32,743 nt of DNA, from contig CAJXQI010000031.1 in assembly GCA_913058395.1 (NCBI GenBank), positions 1 to 32,743 on the forward strand, given 5' to 3'. Positions 8,292 through 17,466 of this stretch are shown here, one piece after another. This stretch comes from an uncultured Colwellia sp. Its GTDB lineage: Bacteria > Pseudomonadota > Gammaproteobacteria > Enterobacterales > Alteromonadaceae. The notes under the pieces are model-generated. The model did no database searches. It had not been told where the DNA came from and saw only the letters and a list, made by a program, of their open reading frames with translations. Positions within the stretch are counted from its first letter, which is position 1. Every line of letters starts with the position of its first letter. Made by a program: the position numbers and the translations under genes.

Positions 8292-9569
8292 CTAATTGCC
8301 GCTAATTTCATCTTCAGTTATTTGCTTAGTATTATCAGTCATTTGCTCGCGTGCAGCTTCTGTGTCATTAATAACAATGGTTGCCGATATTTTATCGTGA
8401 ATTGCTTGACGGTTAGGATCCCAATAAATTTGAGCAAAGCCTAACAACCCTGTAGCGATACCCGCGCCATAACCACCATACCGGCCAAAACTATCCCATA
8501 CTGATAGCGGCGTACCATCAAGTTGTAACACTCTTATACGGAATAGCTTCTTACCAGGAGTTTGACCATGCCAAATAGCAGTAAACATAGTAAAGTAAAA
8601 TGCTGCCCAACCAAAACCTATCCCTAGATCTTCTATTAAACCTTGTAACCAAGCAAAGCCTTTGTATACGGGTGAAGGGCCTCCACTACTTTCCGTTTGT
8701 TTCTTTAACGCAGACAAGGTTTCATTATCACCTTTCACCGTTGTCTCGGTAGACTCCACACTGCCTGGATTTAGCAACTCATTCGAATTATCATTAACTT
8801 CATATTTTTCAGAAAATTGCTGTAATGCTAAAACTAATTTAGCATTTTCCTCAACACTTAAAACCTCTCTGTTTGAGATATTTTTAAGCAAACTATCAAT
8901 AAACTGTTCCGATTCTTTTATCGTTGGTGCTTGTTCCTTATGAGCACTATATAAGTCCATAAGTAGCTGTTGCCAACAATCATAACCAGTACAGTCACTT
9001 TGCGATATGGCAAAGGATGAAGCTACAGTTAGCCCTGCTTTGACTAAGCTGTTACTGGTATCTTCTCCTTGCTTATCGTTGCTATCATCACTTTGCAGAG
9101 ATTGGCTCCGCCCTGCCTGTTCAACATTGTTAGTAAACTCATCCATTTTTGAAAAAACATCAGGTAAAGTATCTGCTAAAACAACAAAAACAATGAAGGC
9201 GCCAACTACTCTAAGCCCAGTTTTTCTTATGCCTGGTTTTTTACCAAATTTAGCCGCTCGCTTTTTACTGCCTAAACGGAATAACGTAATAGCAACTAAT
9301 ATGGCGAGTAATTCACCGGGTGTATCACTAAGAATTGCAATAAAAAATAAATCAATAAGTAAGGCAGCCCCGCGTCGCCAAGGTACAGCTAACTCTATGC
9401 CTAGCAGTGATTGATCTATTTTAAAGGCAAAAGGCGTTAATATTTCACGGGTTTCTTCTGGAGACATATTGCTAGCTTTAGCTTTCATCTTTGCCAGTAA
9501 AGACATGTTACTAGGCCTATTCACAGAGTTTTCTGATCCGGCTTCACTGCTTAACTTATCTGTCACCAT
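8292..9569 (-). CDS. RDD-family membrane protein with a long central insertion
   Basis: A 425-residue inner-membrane protein. The RDD module starts near residue 62 (VPWRRGAALLIDLFFIAIL) with hydrophobic segments about 68-81, 85-99 and 118-135. It resumes near 315 with GFGWAAFYFTMFTAIWHG, GQTPGKKLFRIRVLQLDG and QAIHDKISATIVI, which are the classical RDD end motifs. Between them (about 141-310) is a polar, acidic insertion with a Cys pair (C193, C198 in SDCTGYDCWQQLL). RDD proteins are commonly about 150 residues, so this one is unusually large. AAAGGAG precedes the ATG at 9569; a GTG at 9566 is equally possible. It is monocistronic and its function is unknown; some RDD proteins have been linked to ion transport. 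Confidence 0.8.
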   Translation of the reverse strand: MVTDKLSSEAGSENSVNRPSNMSLLAKMKAKASNMSPEETREILTPFAFKIDQSLLGIELAVPWRRGAALLIDLFFIAILSDTPGELLAILVAITLFRLGSKKRAAKFGKKPGIRKTGLRVVGAFIVFVVLADTLPDVFSKMDEFTNNVEQAGRSQSLQSDDSNDKQGEDTSNSLVKAGLTVASSFAISQSDCTGYDCWQQLLMDLYSAHKEQAPTIKESEQFIDSLLKNISNREVLSVEENAKLVLALQQFSEKYEVNDNSNELLNPGSVESTETTVKGDNETLSALKKQTESSGGPSPVYKGFAWLQGLIEDLGIGFGWAAFYFTMFTAIWHGQTPGKKLFRIRVLQLDGTPLSVWDSFGRYGGYGAGIATGLLGFAQIYWDPNRQAIHDKISATIVINDTEAAREQMTDNTKQITEDEISGN

Positions 9570-9904
9570 AACTCCTTTATATGCCTAACGAATGTCAAAT
9601 CTATTTTGATAAAATTAACAATATCAACCATCTGCTCTCACTTCAATTGCTTTTATAAAAGCTAGTTTTTTCAAAATATCCGGCGGTATCCGATATTCGT
9701 ATAGGCTTTTAATTTTAAATAGTTGGGTATCTATTCCTTTTTGGCATATAAGATATCTAAATATCACTTCTTTTTCTGCCATAAAGCGTTAATCTTATTA
9801 CAAAGAGTTAACTAAACTGAAATATCCTTATTTAACTCGCTCATACAATAATTAATGATTCAGTATTAAAAATACGATTAATGCTGATGAAAACAGGATC
9901 AAAC
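9570..9904. other. 335-bp divergent intergenic region (RDD gene / cysK)
   Basis: It holds the promoters of both divergent genes but no gene. A perfect palindrome GCTTTTATAAAAGC (9649-9662) followed by TAG and six T residues may be a small hairpin. TACAAT at 9844-9849 is a possible cysK -10 with no good -35, which would fit CysB-dependent activation, but I cannot point to a convincing CysB site. Confidence 0.4.
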
Positions 9905-10885
9905 ATGTCGACAATATTTGAAGATAACTCCACTGCTATTGGTAATACTCCACTAGTAAAATTAAATCGCATAATCAGTGGCGACAATGGCACAAATATC
10001 TATGCAAAAATAGAAGCTCGCAACCCTAGTTTTAGTGTTAAGTGTCGTATTGGCGCCAATATGATTTGGGATGCTGAAAAGAAAGGTCTATTAACTGCCG
10101 GTAAGTCTATTGTAGAGCCAACTAGCGGTAACACCGGCATTGCGCTAGCATTTGTTGCAGCAGCCCGTGGTTATGACATTACCTTAACTATGCCAAGCAC
10201 CATGAGTTTAGAGCGTAGAAAGCTATTAATTGCTTTAGGCGCAAAATTGGTCCTTACTGATGGCGCTAAAGGTATGGGCGGCGCAATCGCTAAAGCGCAA
10301 GAGATTAAAGATGCCGATCCTGACAACGTTGTGCTTTTGGGACAATTTGATAACCCTGCTAATCCAGAAATTCATGAAAAAACTACCGGCCCAGAGATTT
10401 GGCAAGACACTAAAGGCAATGTTGACTTTTTTGTTGCTGGTGTAGGCACTGGTGGTACGATTACAGGTACCAGTCGTTATTTAAAAAGTGTTGCTGAACA
10501 AAAAATCACCTCGGTTGCTGTTGAACCAACTGACTCACCAGTTATCACTCAAGCAATGGCAGGTGAAACATTAAAGCCTGGCCCTCATAAAATTCAAGGT
10601 ATTGGCGCCGGTTTCATTCCTGGTAACTTAGACTTATCTATTATTGATGCGGTTGAACAAGTTTCAAATGATGATGCTATGGCTATGACTCATCGCTTAA
10701 TGAAAGAAGAAGGTATTCTTGCCGGTATTTCATCAGGTGCTGCTGTAGTTGCTGCGAAGCGTATTGCTGAAAGACCAGAAAACACAGGCAAAAATATTGT
10801 TGTCATTCTACCTAGTTCCGCAGAGCGTTACCTTTCAAGTGCATTATTTTCTGATTCATTCACTGATGAAGAGCTTGTGCAATAG
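9905..10885 (+). CDS. cysK: Cysteine synthase A (O-acetylserine sulfhydrylase)
   Basis: PLP-dependent cytosolic enzyme making cysteine from O-acetylserine and sulfide. The 326-residue product aligns by eye with E. coli CysK throughout: N-terminal [20 protein letters not shown] lysine K46 in [12 protein letters not shown], the substrate loop [11 protein letters not shown], the phosphate-binding [10 protein letters not shown], and [15 protein letters not shown]. The loop [11 protein letters not shown] fits CysK rather than CysM. ATG 9905 was chosen for the family N terminus and the AGGA 6 nt upstream. It is monocistronic with a strong terminator, and no sulfate-assimilation genes are nearby. 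Confidence 0.96.
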   Translation: MSTIFEDNSTAIGNTPLVKLNRIISGDNGTNIYAKIEARNPSFSVKCRIGANMIWDAEKKGLLTAGKSIVEPTSGNTGIALAFVAAARGYDITLTMPSTMSLERRKLLIALGAKLVLTDGAKGMGGAIAKAQEIKDADPDNVVLLGQFDNPANPEIHEKTTGPEIWQDTKGNVDFFVAGVGTGGTITGTSRYLKSVAEQKITSVAVEPTDSPVITQAMAGETLKPGPHKIQGIGAGFIPGNLDLSIIDAVEQVSNDDAMAMTHRLMKEEGILAGISSGAAVVAAKRIAERPENTGKNIVVILPSSAERYLSSALFSDSFTDEELVQ

Positions 10886-10943
10886 TCAACAGCGCGACTA
10901 AATATGGCGTGTTAATTTATTAAGTTCGCTTTAGCTGATTATA

Positions 10944-10980
10944 AAAGACGTGGTTTGTTACAAACCACGTCTTTTTCTTT
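10944..10980 (+). terminator. Rho-independent terminator of cysK
   Basis: A perfect 14-bp stem AAAGACGTGGTTTG / CAAACCACGTCTTT (10944-10957 and 10961-10974) with a TTA loop is followed by a T-rich tract, 58 nt after the cysK stop. Confidence 0.88.
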
Positions 10981-11051
10981 TTTAAAATACTAGGTATCAC
11001 AACAACAATTACGCTAATATGTGATTAATTCCACGTAGATACCTATATTTT

Positions 11052-11486
11052 ATGAATTATTTAAAAATTATTTCTCTAAGCTTTGCACTATTACTTTTCG
11101 GTTGTGGCGAGCCTGACAAAGATACTATTAGCAATGTTGACAACCCTGAAGTCGTTGCTATTGAGTTTTTTAACGCCTTGTATAACGAAAAAAACATTAA
11201 AAAAGCAGCGTCAGTATGTAGTCCACAACTATCTAGAATAATCCTGCATTACAAGTCAACTAAAGCTGTTGCCCGCCATTTATTTAATATGTCGTACGAT
11301 AAGGTAGAAGCTAGTCCAGATGATAGCGGTGTAAAAGTAAGAGAACAGTTTAAAGACGCCGCAGTGATCACTATTTATTTCGACGGCCACTATAATGATG
11401 AACACATTAAAGACGTTAAACGTTTATCACTAATTCAAATTGATAATAAATGGGTTATCGATAAAATTTTAAAAGACCCATTTTAA
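11052..11486 (+). CDS. Small lipoprotein, NTF2/DUF4878-like
   Basis: A 144-residue predicted lipoprotein of unknown function. The signal peptide ends in a lipobox LLFGC with Cys18 as the lipidated residue. The mature part begins with an acidic linker and then PEVVAIEFFNALYNEKNIKKAASVCSPQL, a helix pair typical of NTF2-like/DUF4878 domains, and ends with strands around SLIQIDNKWVIDKIL. Aspartate is absent at +2 (Gly), so outer-membrane sorting is likely. The Shine-Dalgarno is weak. It is a single gene between two terminators. Confidence 0.72.
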   Translation: MNYLKIISLSFALLLFGCGEPDKDTISNVDNPEVVAIEFFNALYNEKNIKKAASVCSPQLSRIILHYKSTKAVARHLFNMSYDKVEASPDDSGVKVREQFKDAAVITIYFDGHYNDEHIKDVKRLSLIQIDNKWVIDKILKDPF

Positions 11487-11509
11487 AGCTAGCTGTACAA
11501 CAAAATAAT

Positions 11510-11533
11510 AAGGCGCCTTAACAGCGCCTTTTT
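11510..11533 (+). terminator. Terminator between the lipoprotein gene and ggt
   Basis: AAGGCGC (11510-11516) pairs with GCGCCTT (11524-11530) around a 7-nt loop and is followed by TTT, 24 nt after the lipoprotein stop. It lies in a convergent gap and could also slow transcription from ggt, though the minus-strand T tract is poor. Confidence 0.7.
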
Positions 11534-11548
11534 AGTTTTTACAGCGTG

Positions 11549-13306
11549 TTAGAAACCTAATGCAACACCTTCACGGCGTTGATCTGCACCACCGCGTAAA
11601 CCTTTACCTGTTACTTCAATTGCTTGAATACCACTGTTTAAATCACGTACAAGGACTTTATGGCCTTTTGCTTCAAGCTCAGCTTTAATCATCACTAAGC
11701 TGGTGTCTTTTTCTAAAGTCGTCACTTTATTGCGGTTGGTTAATCGCGGTAAGTTGATTGCTGCTTGCGGGTCTAATTGCCAGTCAAGCATTGCTATCAT
11801 TGTTTGTGCGACATAATTAATGATACGACTTCCACCTGGTGAGCCTAGTACAAGCTTAAGCGATTTATCTTGATTAAACACCATCATAGGCGCCATTGAA
11901 CTGCGTGGTCTTTTACCAGGCTCTAAACGGTTAGCAACCCAATGGCCATTTCTTTTAGGCGATAATGAAAAGTCGGTTAGCTGGTTATTGAGAATAAACC
12001 CTTCAACCATTACTGCCGAACCAAAGCCCATTTCAACACTTGTCGTCATTGAAATAGCATTCCCGTCCTGATCAACAATTGAAATATGACTAGTTGATGG
12101 CAATTCAAATGCATTATCATCAGCTTGAGCAATCGCTCCTTGTGGACTGCCCGCTTGAGCATTGCCCATATCTTTATCAGCATTAATTAGCATCGCACGC
12201 TCTGCCATGTATGGCTTTGCAACCAAGCCTTGGGTCGGTACAGACACAAAACTACTGTCGGCAATATAACGATTACGATCGGCAAATGCTAAACGAGAGC
12301 TTTGGGTGAATAAGTGAGCAAACTCAGCATCCGCCATTGATAACTTAGCAATATCAAATTTTTCTAACTGACCTAATATTTGAATAACGGCTACACCACC
12401 TGAACTTGGTGGTGCCATGCCACAAACCTTAAATTCTCTATAAGGTCCGCAGACAGCTGGCAATTCTTTTGCGTGATAGTTTTTCATATCAGCTAAAGTT
12501 AAGCGGCCTGGTGCAATAGTTGAGTTTTGCACAGCATTAACTATTTTTTTTGCAATCCAGCCTTGATAAAAAGCGCTAACGCCGTCTTTTGCCAAACTGC
12601 GATAAACATTAGCTAATTTAGTGTTTTTTAAGCGCTGCCCTGCTTTTATTGCTTTACCGTTAGGAAAGAAATAATTTTTAATGGTCGCTAGCTTAGTAAT
12701 GCCAGGGTTAAATTCCATGGCCACTAATTTTTCTAATCGTGGGGAAACAATAAAACCATCTTCTGCCAAGGCAATTGCGTCTTTAAACAGCACAGCCCAA
12801 GGTAATTTACCATATTTATCATGAGCCTTTTTAAGACCTGCTAATACCCCTGGTACGCCGACAGAATGTCCACCTACAACGGCTTTTATCCACGGCATAG
12901 TTCGGCCATTTTTATCTAAAAACATATCAGTTGTCGCTGACGCTGGCGCGGTTTCTCTGCCATCAAAGGTCGTTAGTAATTGCGATTTTTTATCCCAATG
13001 CAACATAAAGGCGCCACCACCTATACCTGAAGATTGCGGTTCTACTAAAGTTAATACTAGTTGCACAGCTATAGCTGCATCAACTGCGCTACCACCTTGC
13101 TTAAGAATGTTAAAACCAGCTTTACTGGCATAAGGATTCGCGGCTGCCACCATAGCTTGCTCAGCGTAAACCGTTTGTTTTTCGATAACCCCCGTAGCAG
13201 CTTCAGGTTCACGGTCTTCACGCTTTTTATCTGGCTCGGAAAAAGCCATCAAGCTTGTCGAGATAAGCAATCCGGATAATAGCCCTTTGGCGGCTGAATT
13301 TGGCAT
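11549..13306 (-). CDS. ggt: Gamma-glutamyltransferase (glutathione hydrolase) precursor
   Basis: Periplasmic N-terminal nucleophile hydrolase that cleaves or transfers the gamma-glutamyl group of glutathione. The 585-residue proenzyme has a signal peptide (about 1-23), GGSAVDAAIAVQLVLTLVEP, GIGGGAF, the substrate-binding arginine in DGRETAP (R117), and the autoprocessing site at Thr405 (ELPSTSHISIVD), which becomes the nucleophile of the small subunit. GSPGGSRI follows in the small subunit. Length and motifs are normal for the family. It is flanked by convergent genes on both sides and therefore monocistronic. It may supply cysteinylglycine and glutamate from external glutathione. Confidence 0.95.
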   Translation of the reverse strand: MPNSAAKGLLSGLLISTSLMAFSEPDKKREDREPEAATGVIEKQTVYAEQAMVAAANPYASKAGFNILKQGGSAVDAAIAVQLVLTLVEPQSSGIGGGAFMLHWDKKSQLLTTFDGRETAPASATTDMFLDKNGRTMPWIKAVVGGHSVGVPGVLAGLKKAHDKYGKLPWAVLFKDAIALAEDGFIVSPRLEKLVAMEFNPGITKLATIKNYFFPNGKAIKAGQRLKNTKLANVYRSLAKDGVSAFYQGWIAKKIVNAVQNSTIAPGRLTLADMKNYHAKELPAVCGPYREFKVCGMAPPSSGGVAVIQILGQLEKFDIAKLSMADAEFAHLFTQSSRLAFADRNRYIADSSFVSVPTQGLVAKPYMAERAMLINADKDMGNAQAGSPQGAIAQADDNAFELPSTSHISIVDQDGNAISMTTSVEMGFGSAVMVEGFILNNQLTDFSLSPKRNGHWVANRLEPGKRPRSSMAPMMVFNQDKSLKLVLGSPGGSRIINYVAQTMIAMLDWQLDPQAAINLPRLTNRNKVTTLEKDTSLVMIKAELEAKGHKVLVRDLNSGIQAIEVTGKGLRGGADQRREGVALGF

Positions 13307-13390
13307 GAGGTTCCTTAATTAACAATTACTGTTTGAATAACTCACCAATACATTAGCACTTACTAATATACATTTAAACAACAAGTTTTC

Positions 13391-14032
13391 TTAGGGTGTC
13401 TTTAGAAAAGTCTCATTTCGTTTATTAAACGATTGCTGAAACTGATTAAATTTTACAAAGTTACTTAATAGCGGCTGATATTTCTTTTGATCATTTTCAA
13501 GTCGAGCCAAAGCATGACAGCATGCCTCTAATGATGATAAAGCATTATTTTTTTTTGTTTTACGAATGTTATAAAGGCTTTCAATACCTTCGGGTAAAAT
13601 AAGATGTTTAATATCATGCAAGCTTGGGTTTAGCATAAACATACGGTAGGATTTTTTCCAAGTACCATCGAGTATAACAATGCACTTAATGGTATTAGGG
13701 TCCATCAGCGACTCACGTTCAAAAGAACCAGATGCTTGCTGAGCAGTAAAATCAATTACCTGTGCGTCTTCACTTGGGTATAACAATGCTATTTGAACAC
13801 CATAATGGCTTAGCAGCGTATTTAAGCTGTCATTGTCATCAAAGGATTCGCCAATGATAACCTGACAATTTTCTAACGATTGCTGTAATAAGGCCACAGT
13901 GCCCTTACTTTGTTTCACTTCACTGGGGTGCTGTAAAACAACAACATGAATGTGATTGTCAGTTTTAACCGAGAAAGCGCATATACATGCTTTTTCAGGT
14001 CGATGGCATTGTGAGCAAAGTGTTCTAGACAT
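13391..14032 (-). CDS. tapT: DTW-domain tRNA-uridine aminocarboxypropyltransferase
   Basis: Enzyme of the TapT/DTWD family, which adds the 3-amino-3-carboxypropyl group from S-adenosylmethionine to uridine of tRNA (acp3U47 in E. coli). The 213-residue product starts with a four-cysteine zinc-knuckle-like motif (C6, C9, C16, C18), followed by VVLQHPSE, and has the signature DGTW at 122-125 in ILDGTWKKSYRMF, then LPEGIESLYNIRKTKKNNALSSLEA. It is shorter at the C terminus than some homologues but looks complete. Divergent from the rhomboid gene. Family assignment is firm; the exact position modified is inferred from E. coli. Confidence 0.85.
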   Translation of the reverse strand: MSRTLCSQCHRPEKACICAFSVKTDNHIHVVVLQHPSEVKQSKGTVALLQQSLENCQVIIGESFDDNDSLNTLLSHYGVQIALLYPSEDAQVIDFTAQQASGSFERESLMDPNTIKCIVILDGTWKKSYRMFMLNPSLHDIKHLILPEGIESLYNIRKTKKNNALSSLEACCHALARLENDQKKYQPLLSNFVKFNQFQQSFNKRNETFLKTP

Positions 14033-14306
14033 TGTGGGCTAATTGAAAATGATAATTATGCTAAGTTTACGTAACTTTAATAACGAGTTTAAGTAATTTC
14101 TGACATTACTATCCGTTTGTATCATTTTCATGCAAGGAGTTTATTTCTTAAAACACTAAGTCATAAAAGTTGAAGTAATCACACGAAAAATCGTATAAAT
14201 ATCATTCACTCAAGTGCATTCTCATCAACGGCTGTTCCTAAAGTTAATACCAACTGCTAGAGTGGCCTACATTACTATATGCCTCTAGCGAAAAATAAAA
14301 CTTAAT

Positions 14307-14906
14307 ATGCTACAAATTAAATCGTTGCCAACGCAAATCACTCATATTTTGAGCCCATTAATTGTGCTCGCTTTCGCTTTTATAGCCTTTACATTTGATG
14401 AAAAGTTGTCTGATTTTCTTATTTATAATAGAGACTTAGTGTCACAAGGTGAGTATTGGCGTTTAATTTCAGGGCACTTCCTTCACACCAATGGCAACCA
14501 TTTTATGCTGAACGCTGCTGCTGTTGTTCTGCTTTGGGCATTACATGGTCAGTACTACAATCATAAAAACTACCTGATAATTTTTCTTACCAGTGCCATG
14601 GTTTGTGGCCTTGGTATTCATTATTATTCATTAGATATTTCGTTGTATGTCGGGTTATCTGGCGTGCTGCATGGCTTTTTTGTTTGGGGTGCTTTAATGG
14701 ATATAAAGCATCAAGAAAAAACCGGTTATCTGCTGCTCATTGGCGTTGTATTAAAAATTGCTCATGAGCAATTCTATGGCGCTAGCGCTGATGTTGAATC
14801 ATTTATTGAATCAAGTGTTGCCACCGATGCTCATATGTTTGGTGCTATCGGTGGCTTATTGGCATTTCTTATTTGTTACATTATCGATAAGAAAAAAATT
14901 CATTAG
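14307..14906 (+). CDS. rrtA: Rhomboid-family intramembrane serine protease, rhombosortase-like
   Basis: A 199-residue polytopic inner-membrane protein. It has the rhomboid features YWRLISGHFLHTNGNHFMLNA (residues 50-70), the catalytic GLSG motif with Ser118 (YVGLSGVLHGFF), and the partner His176 in DAHMFGAIGG. The compact six-segment form and these motif versions resemble rhombosortases, which cleave GlyGly-CTERM tails of secreted proteins in marine gammaproteobacteria. No protein in this window ends with a GlyGly-CTERM tail, so substrates must be elsewhere. The Shine-Dalgarno is weak. Its stop lies 2 bp from that of the convergent gene. A generic GlpG-like function is the alternative. Confidence 0.75.
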   Translation: MLQIKSLPTQITHILSPLIVLAFAFIAFTFDEKLSDFLIYNRDLVSQGEYWRLISGHFLHTNGNHFMLNAAAVVLLWALHGQYYNHKNYLIIFLTSAMVCGLGIHYYSLDISLYVGLSGVLHGFFVWGALMDIKHQEKTGYLLLIGVVLKIAHEQFYGASADVESFIESSVATDAHMFGAIGGLLAFLICYIIDKKKIH

Positions 14907-14908
14907 CT

Positions 14909-16399
14909 TTATTCTTCGTCTGTTTTCTTATAGGGATATAGCTTATCTAATGCTACCGATAAGCCATTGTCTTGAATAATGCGAACATGACGACGTTCTA
15001 ATTTTCTTGCATGTTTAACGCCACACGAATGCGCTAACAAACCAACACCGTATTGAATGTATTTATGGTAGTTTGCCACGCGCTCGGCTTTATCTTTGGG
15101 GTCTAAGCCTTGCTGTAACTTAAGATTGTGCGTTGTTATACCTGTTGGACAAGTGTCCTTATTACATTGCAGCGCTTGAATACAGCCCAAGGAAAACATA
15201 AAACCTCTAGCAGAATTAACCGCATCAGCGCCAACGGCAAGTGCCCAAGCTACTTTTGATGGCGTAATAAGCTTACCTGCACAGATGACACGAATACGAT
15301 CACGTAAACCATATTCAACTAGCAAGTTAACCACTAAGGGTAGGCTTTCTTTCAACGGTAATCCGACATAATCCATCAAAGGTTGTGGTGCTGCTCCTGT
15401 GCCGCCATCAGCGCTATCAATAGTGATAAAGTCAGGTGCAAACTCAATGCCTTGCAAATTAATTTCTTCAAGTAGTTCTTTTAACCATAACGATTCGCCA
15501 ATCACTGCTTTAAAACCGACAGGCTTGCCAGTGATATCCCGAACGTGATTAACCATCGTTAAGATATCTTTTACTGATTTAATTTCTGGATGTGCATTGG
15601 GGCTAATTGAATCTTTGCCTTGCTCGATACCGCGTATTTGCGCTATTTCCGCCGTAACTTTCTTACCAGGTAAAATTCCGCCCTTTCCTGGCTTTGCTCC
15701 TTGGCTCATCTTAATTTCAAACATTTTTATTTGCGGTTTTTCAGCCATTTCAATTAACTTCTTATCGCATAGCTTTCCATTTCGGTCACTAACACCATAT
15801 TTTGCTGTACCGATTTGATAAATAATATCTGCGCCACTGGCTAAGTGATGCTCACTCACGCCCCCCTCTCCTGTATTCATCCAACAGCCAGCTTTTGCAG
15901 CACCATTTGACAATGCTTTTACAGCCGGTGCCGATAAAGCGCCAAAACTCATCGCTGAAATATTAAATAATGAATCTGTACTGTAAGGGTTTCGGCAATC
16001 TTTACCAAAAGTAATTGTGCTCGGTGGCACCGCATCTTCTTCTAAAGTCGGGAAAGCACAATTCATAAACATGATGGTGCCCGTGGGCTCAAGGTTTCTA
16101 GTTGAGCCAAAGGCAATGGTTCTATCTACATTTTTTGCTGCTCGATAAACCCAGCTGCGCTCTGCACGATTAAACGGAAGTTCTTCTCTGTCCATAGCGA
16201 AAAAATATTGGCGGAAAAACTCGCCCTGTTTTTCAAATATATACCGGAAGCGACCAATGACGGGATAGTTTCGTCGAATAGCTTGCTTATTCTGCGTGCG
16301 ATCAACAATGTACATATAAATAATAGCGAAAACGCCAAGTCCAAAAAGAAAAATGAAAAACGCAGAGAGTGTTTCTAAATAGCCAAGCATGTTGTCCAT
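14909..16399 (-). CDS. Membrane-anchored FMN-binding glutamate synthase-family protein (GltB-like, stand-alone)
   Basis: A 496-residue protein corresponding to the FMN-binding synthase domain of glutamate synthase without the N-terminal glutaminase. One N-terminal membrane segment (about 13-34, FFIFLFGLGVFAIIYMYIVD) is followed by NISAMSFGALSAPAVKALSNGA, GEGGVSEHH, KMSQGAKPGKGGILPG, ITIDSADGGTGAAP, and a Cys-rich [3Fe-4S]-type cluster motif in CIQALQCNKDTCPTG. ATG 16399 has CGGAG about 6 nt upstream. Many marine bacteria carry such YerD-like proteins, and their reaction is not established. No gltD-like partner is present in the window. It is monocistronic. Confidence 0.86.
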   Translation of the reverse strand: MDNMLGYLETLSAFFIFLFGLGVFAIIYMYIVDRTQNKQAIRRNYPVIGRFRYIFEKQGEFFRQYFFAMDREELPFNRAERSWVYRAAKNVDRTIAFGSTRNLEPTGTIMFMNCAFPTLEEDAVPPSTITFGKDCRNPYSTDSLFNISAMSFGALSAPAVKALSNGAAKAGCWMNTGEGGVSEHHLASGADIIYQIGTAKYGVSDRNGKLCDKKLIEMAEKPQIKMFEIKMSQGAKPGKGGILPGKKVTAEIAQIRGIEQGKDSISPNAHPEIKSVKDILTMVNHVRDITGKPVGFKAVIGESLWLKELLEEINLQGIEFAPDFITIDSADGGTGAAPQPLMDYVGLPLKESLPLVVNLLVEYGLRDRIRVICAGKLITPSKVAWALAVGADAVNSARGFMFSLGCIQALQCNKDTCPTGITTHNLKLQQGLDPKDKAERVANYHKYIQYGVGLLAHSCGVKHARKLERRHVRIIQDNGLSVALDKLYPYKKTDEE

Positions 16400-16644
16400 G
16401 TTTACTCCGTTGGTGCTATCGCTTTAATATGAATTATAAATAAATGACCCGATACTAAGGTTTTAATTTCACAGCCGTAAATTTTTAGCTAGCTCCACAC
16501 CAAAGTACAGGAAGTATTAATACATTCATATAGCAATAATATTTGAGTTGTATATGATAAAGTGAAAGATTAAAAAACAACCAAGCCAGTTGATACTTGC
16601 TTGTAGTCTAAACTACAAAATTGAGTTGAAAAAAGGATACTTAA

Positions 16645-17466
16645 GTGCGCGTCTATAAAAATAACAGCGTTACTAATTTTAAGGCAAAACAAATTATTGG
16701 AGCTATGCTCGCTCTTTCTTTGTTGGCACCTTTATCCATCAAGGCTGAAAAGACCTCCAACCCCGTTATACATATTGTGACTGAGCACTTACCACCTTAT
16801 CAAATCATTTCAGAAAACAAACCTATCTTGGGTTTTGCTGTCGATATAATTAAAGAAACAATGGCGCGCAGCCATTTCGCATACTCCTTAAAAAGTTATC
16901 CATGGGTGCGCTCTTATAAATTAGCGCAATTAAAAGCCAACCACTGTATTTTCTCTATTGCTCGGTTGAAATCACGCGAGCACCTTTTCAAATGGGTAGG
17001 TCCTATTTCTCAAATAAACAATACTGCGATGTGGGCACAAAAAGGTAAAGACATTACCGTTAATAATATTGAAGATGCTAAAAATTACACTATTGCAGTT
17101 AATCGTGATGATATTGCTCATACAGGCTTACTAGAGCGCGGCTTTAATGAAAGTGAGCATTTATATGTATTAGATGACGCAAAGTCTTTAGTCAATGTGT
17201 TATTAACACGTCCAGAAATTGACTTAATTGTTGCTGATGACACTACCATTAGCTTTCGTGCCGAACTGGTAGGAGCAAATATAAATGATTTAGAGCGCGT
17301 GTTTGAAATTCAAGACTTACCTCTAAACTTCTTTTTTGCTTGTAGTAAAAAGACACCCGATGAGACTGTTTCTTACTTGGCTAAACAATTACAAAGCATT
17401 CACCAAGATAATACTTACGATACAATTTGGCAAAAATGGCGTAGTAAACTCACAAGCGCAAAATAA
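16645..17466 (+). CDS. Periplasmic solute-binding protein (SBP_bac_3 fold), GTG start
   Basis: A 273-residue exported protein. The signal peptide (about 1-34, with IIGAMLALSLLAPLSIKA) precedes the family-3 binding-protein fold: VIHIVTEHLPPYQIISENKPILGFAVDIIKETM, then YPWVRSYKLAQLKANHCIFSIARLKSRE, and a second lobe NIEDAKNYTIAVNRDD. The final segment DNTYDTIWQKWRSK matches the usual C terminus. Start GTG 16645 has AAGGA 7 nt upstream. As at 7383-8213, no transporter genes are adjacent, so an orphan binding role is likely. The ligand is unknown. Confidence 0.8.
   Translation: MRVYKNNSVTNFKAKQIIGAMLALSLLAPLSIKAEKTSNPVIHIVTEHLPPYQIISENKPILGFAVDIIKETMARSHFAYSLKSYPWVRSYKLAQLKANHCIFSIARLKSREHLFKWVGPISQINNTAMWAQKGKDITVNNIEDAKNYTIAVNRDDIAHTGLLERGFNESEHLYVLDDAKSLVNVLLTRPEIDLIVADDTTISFRAELVGANINDLERVFEIQDLPLNFFFACSKKTPDETVSYLAKQLQSIHQDNTYDTIWQKWRSKLTSAK

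Noticed and set aside
8281-8310. Three 10-bp units beginning GCTAATT at the end of the RDD gene
   Set aside because: Only three short imperfect units that partly encode the protein C terminus; a chance or minor repeat.
9007-9414. 135-codon plus-strand open frame
   Set aside because: It lies antisense inside the RDD gene, has no recognisable domain and no convincing ribosome-binding site; the minus-strand frame carries RDD motifs.
9844-9849. CysB-controlled promoter of cysK as a firm feature
   Set aside because: Only a -10-like TACAAT is visible; I could not identify a CysB binding site with confidence.
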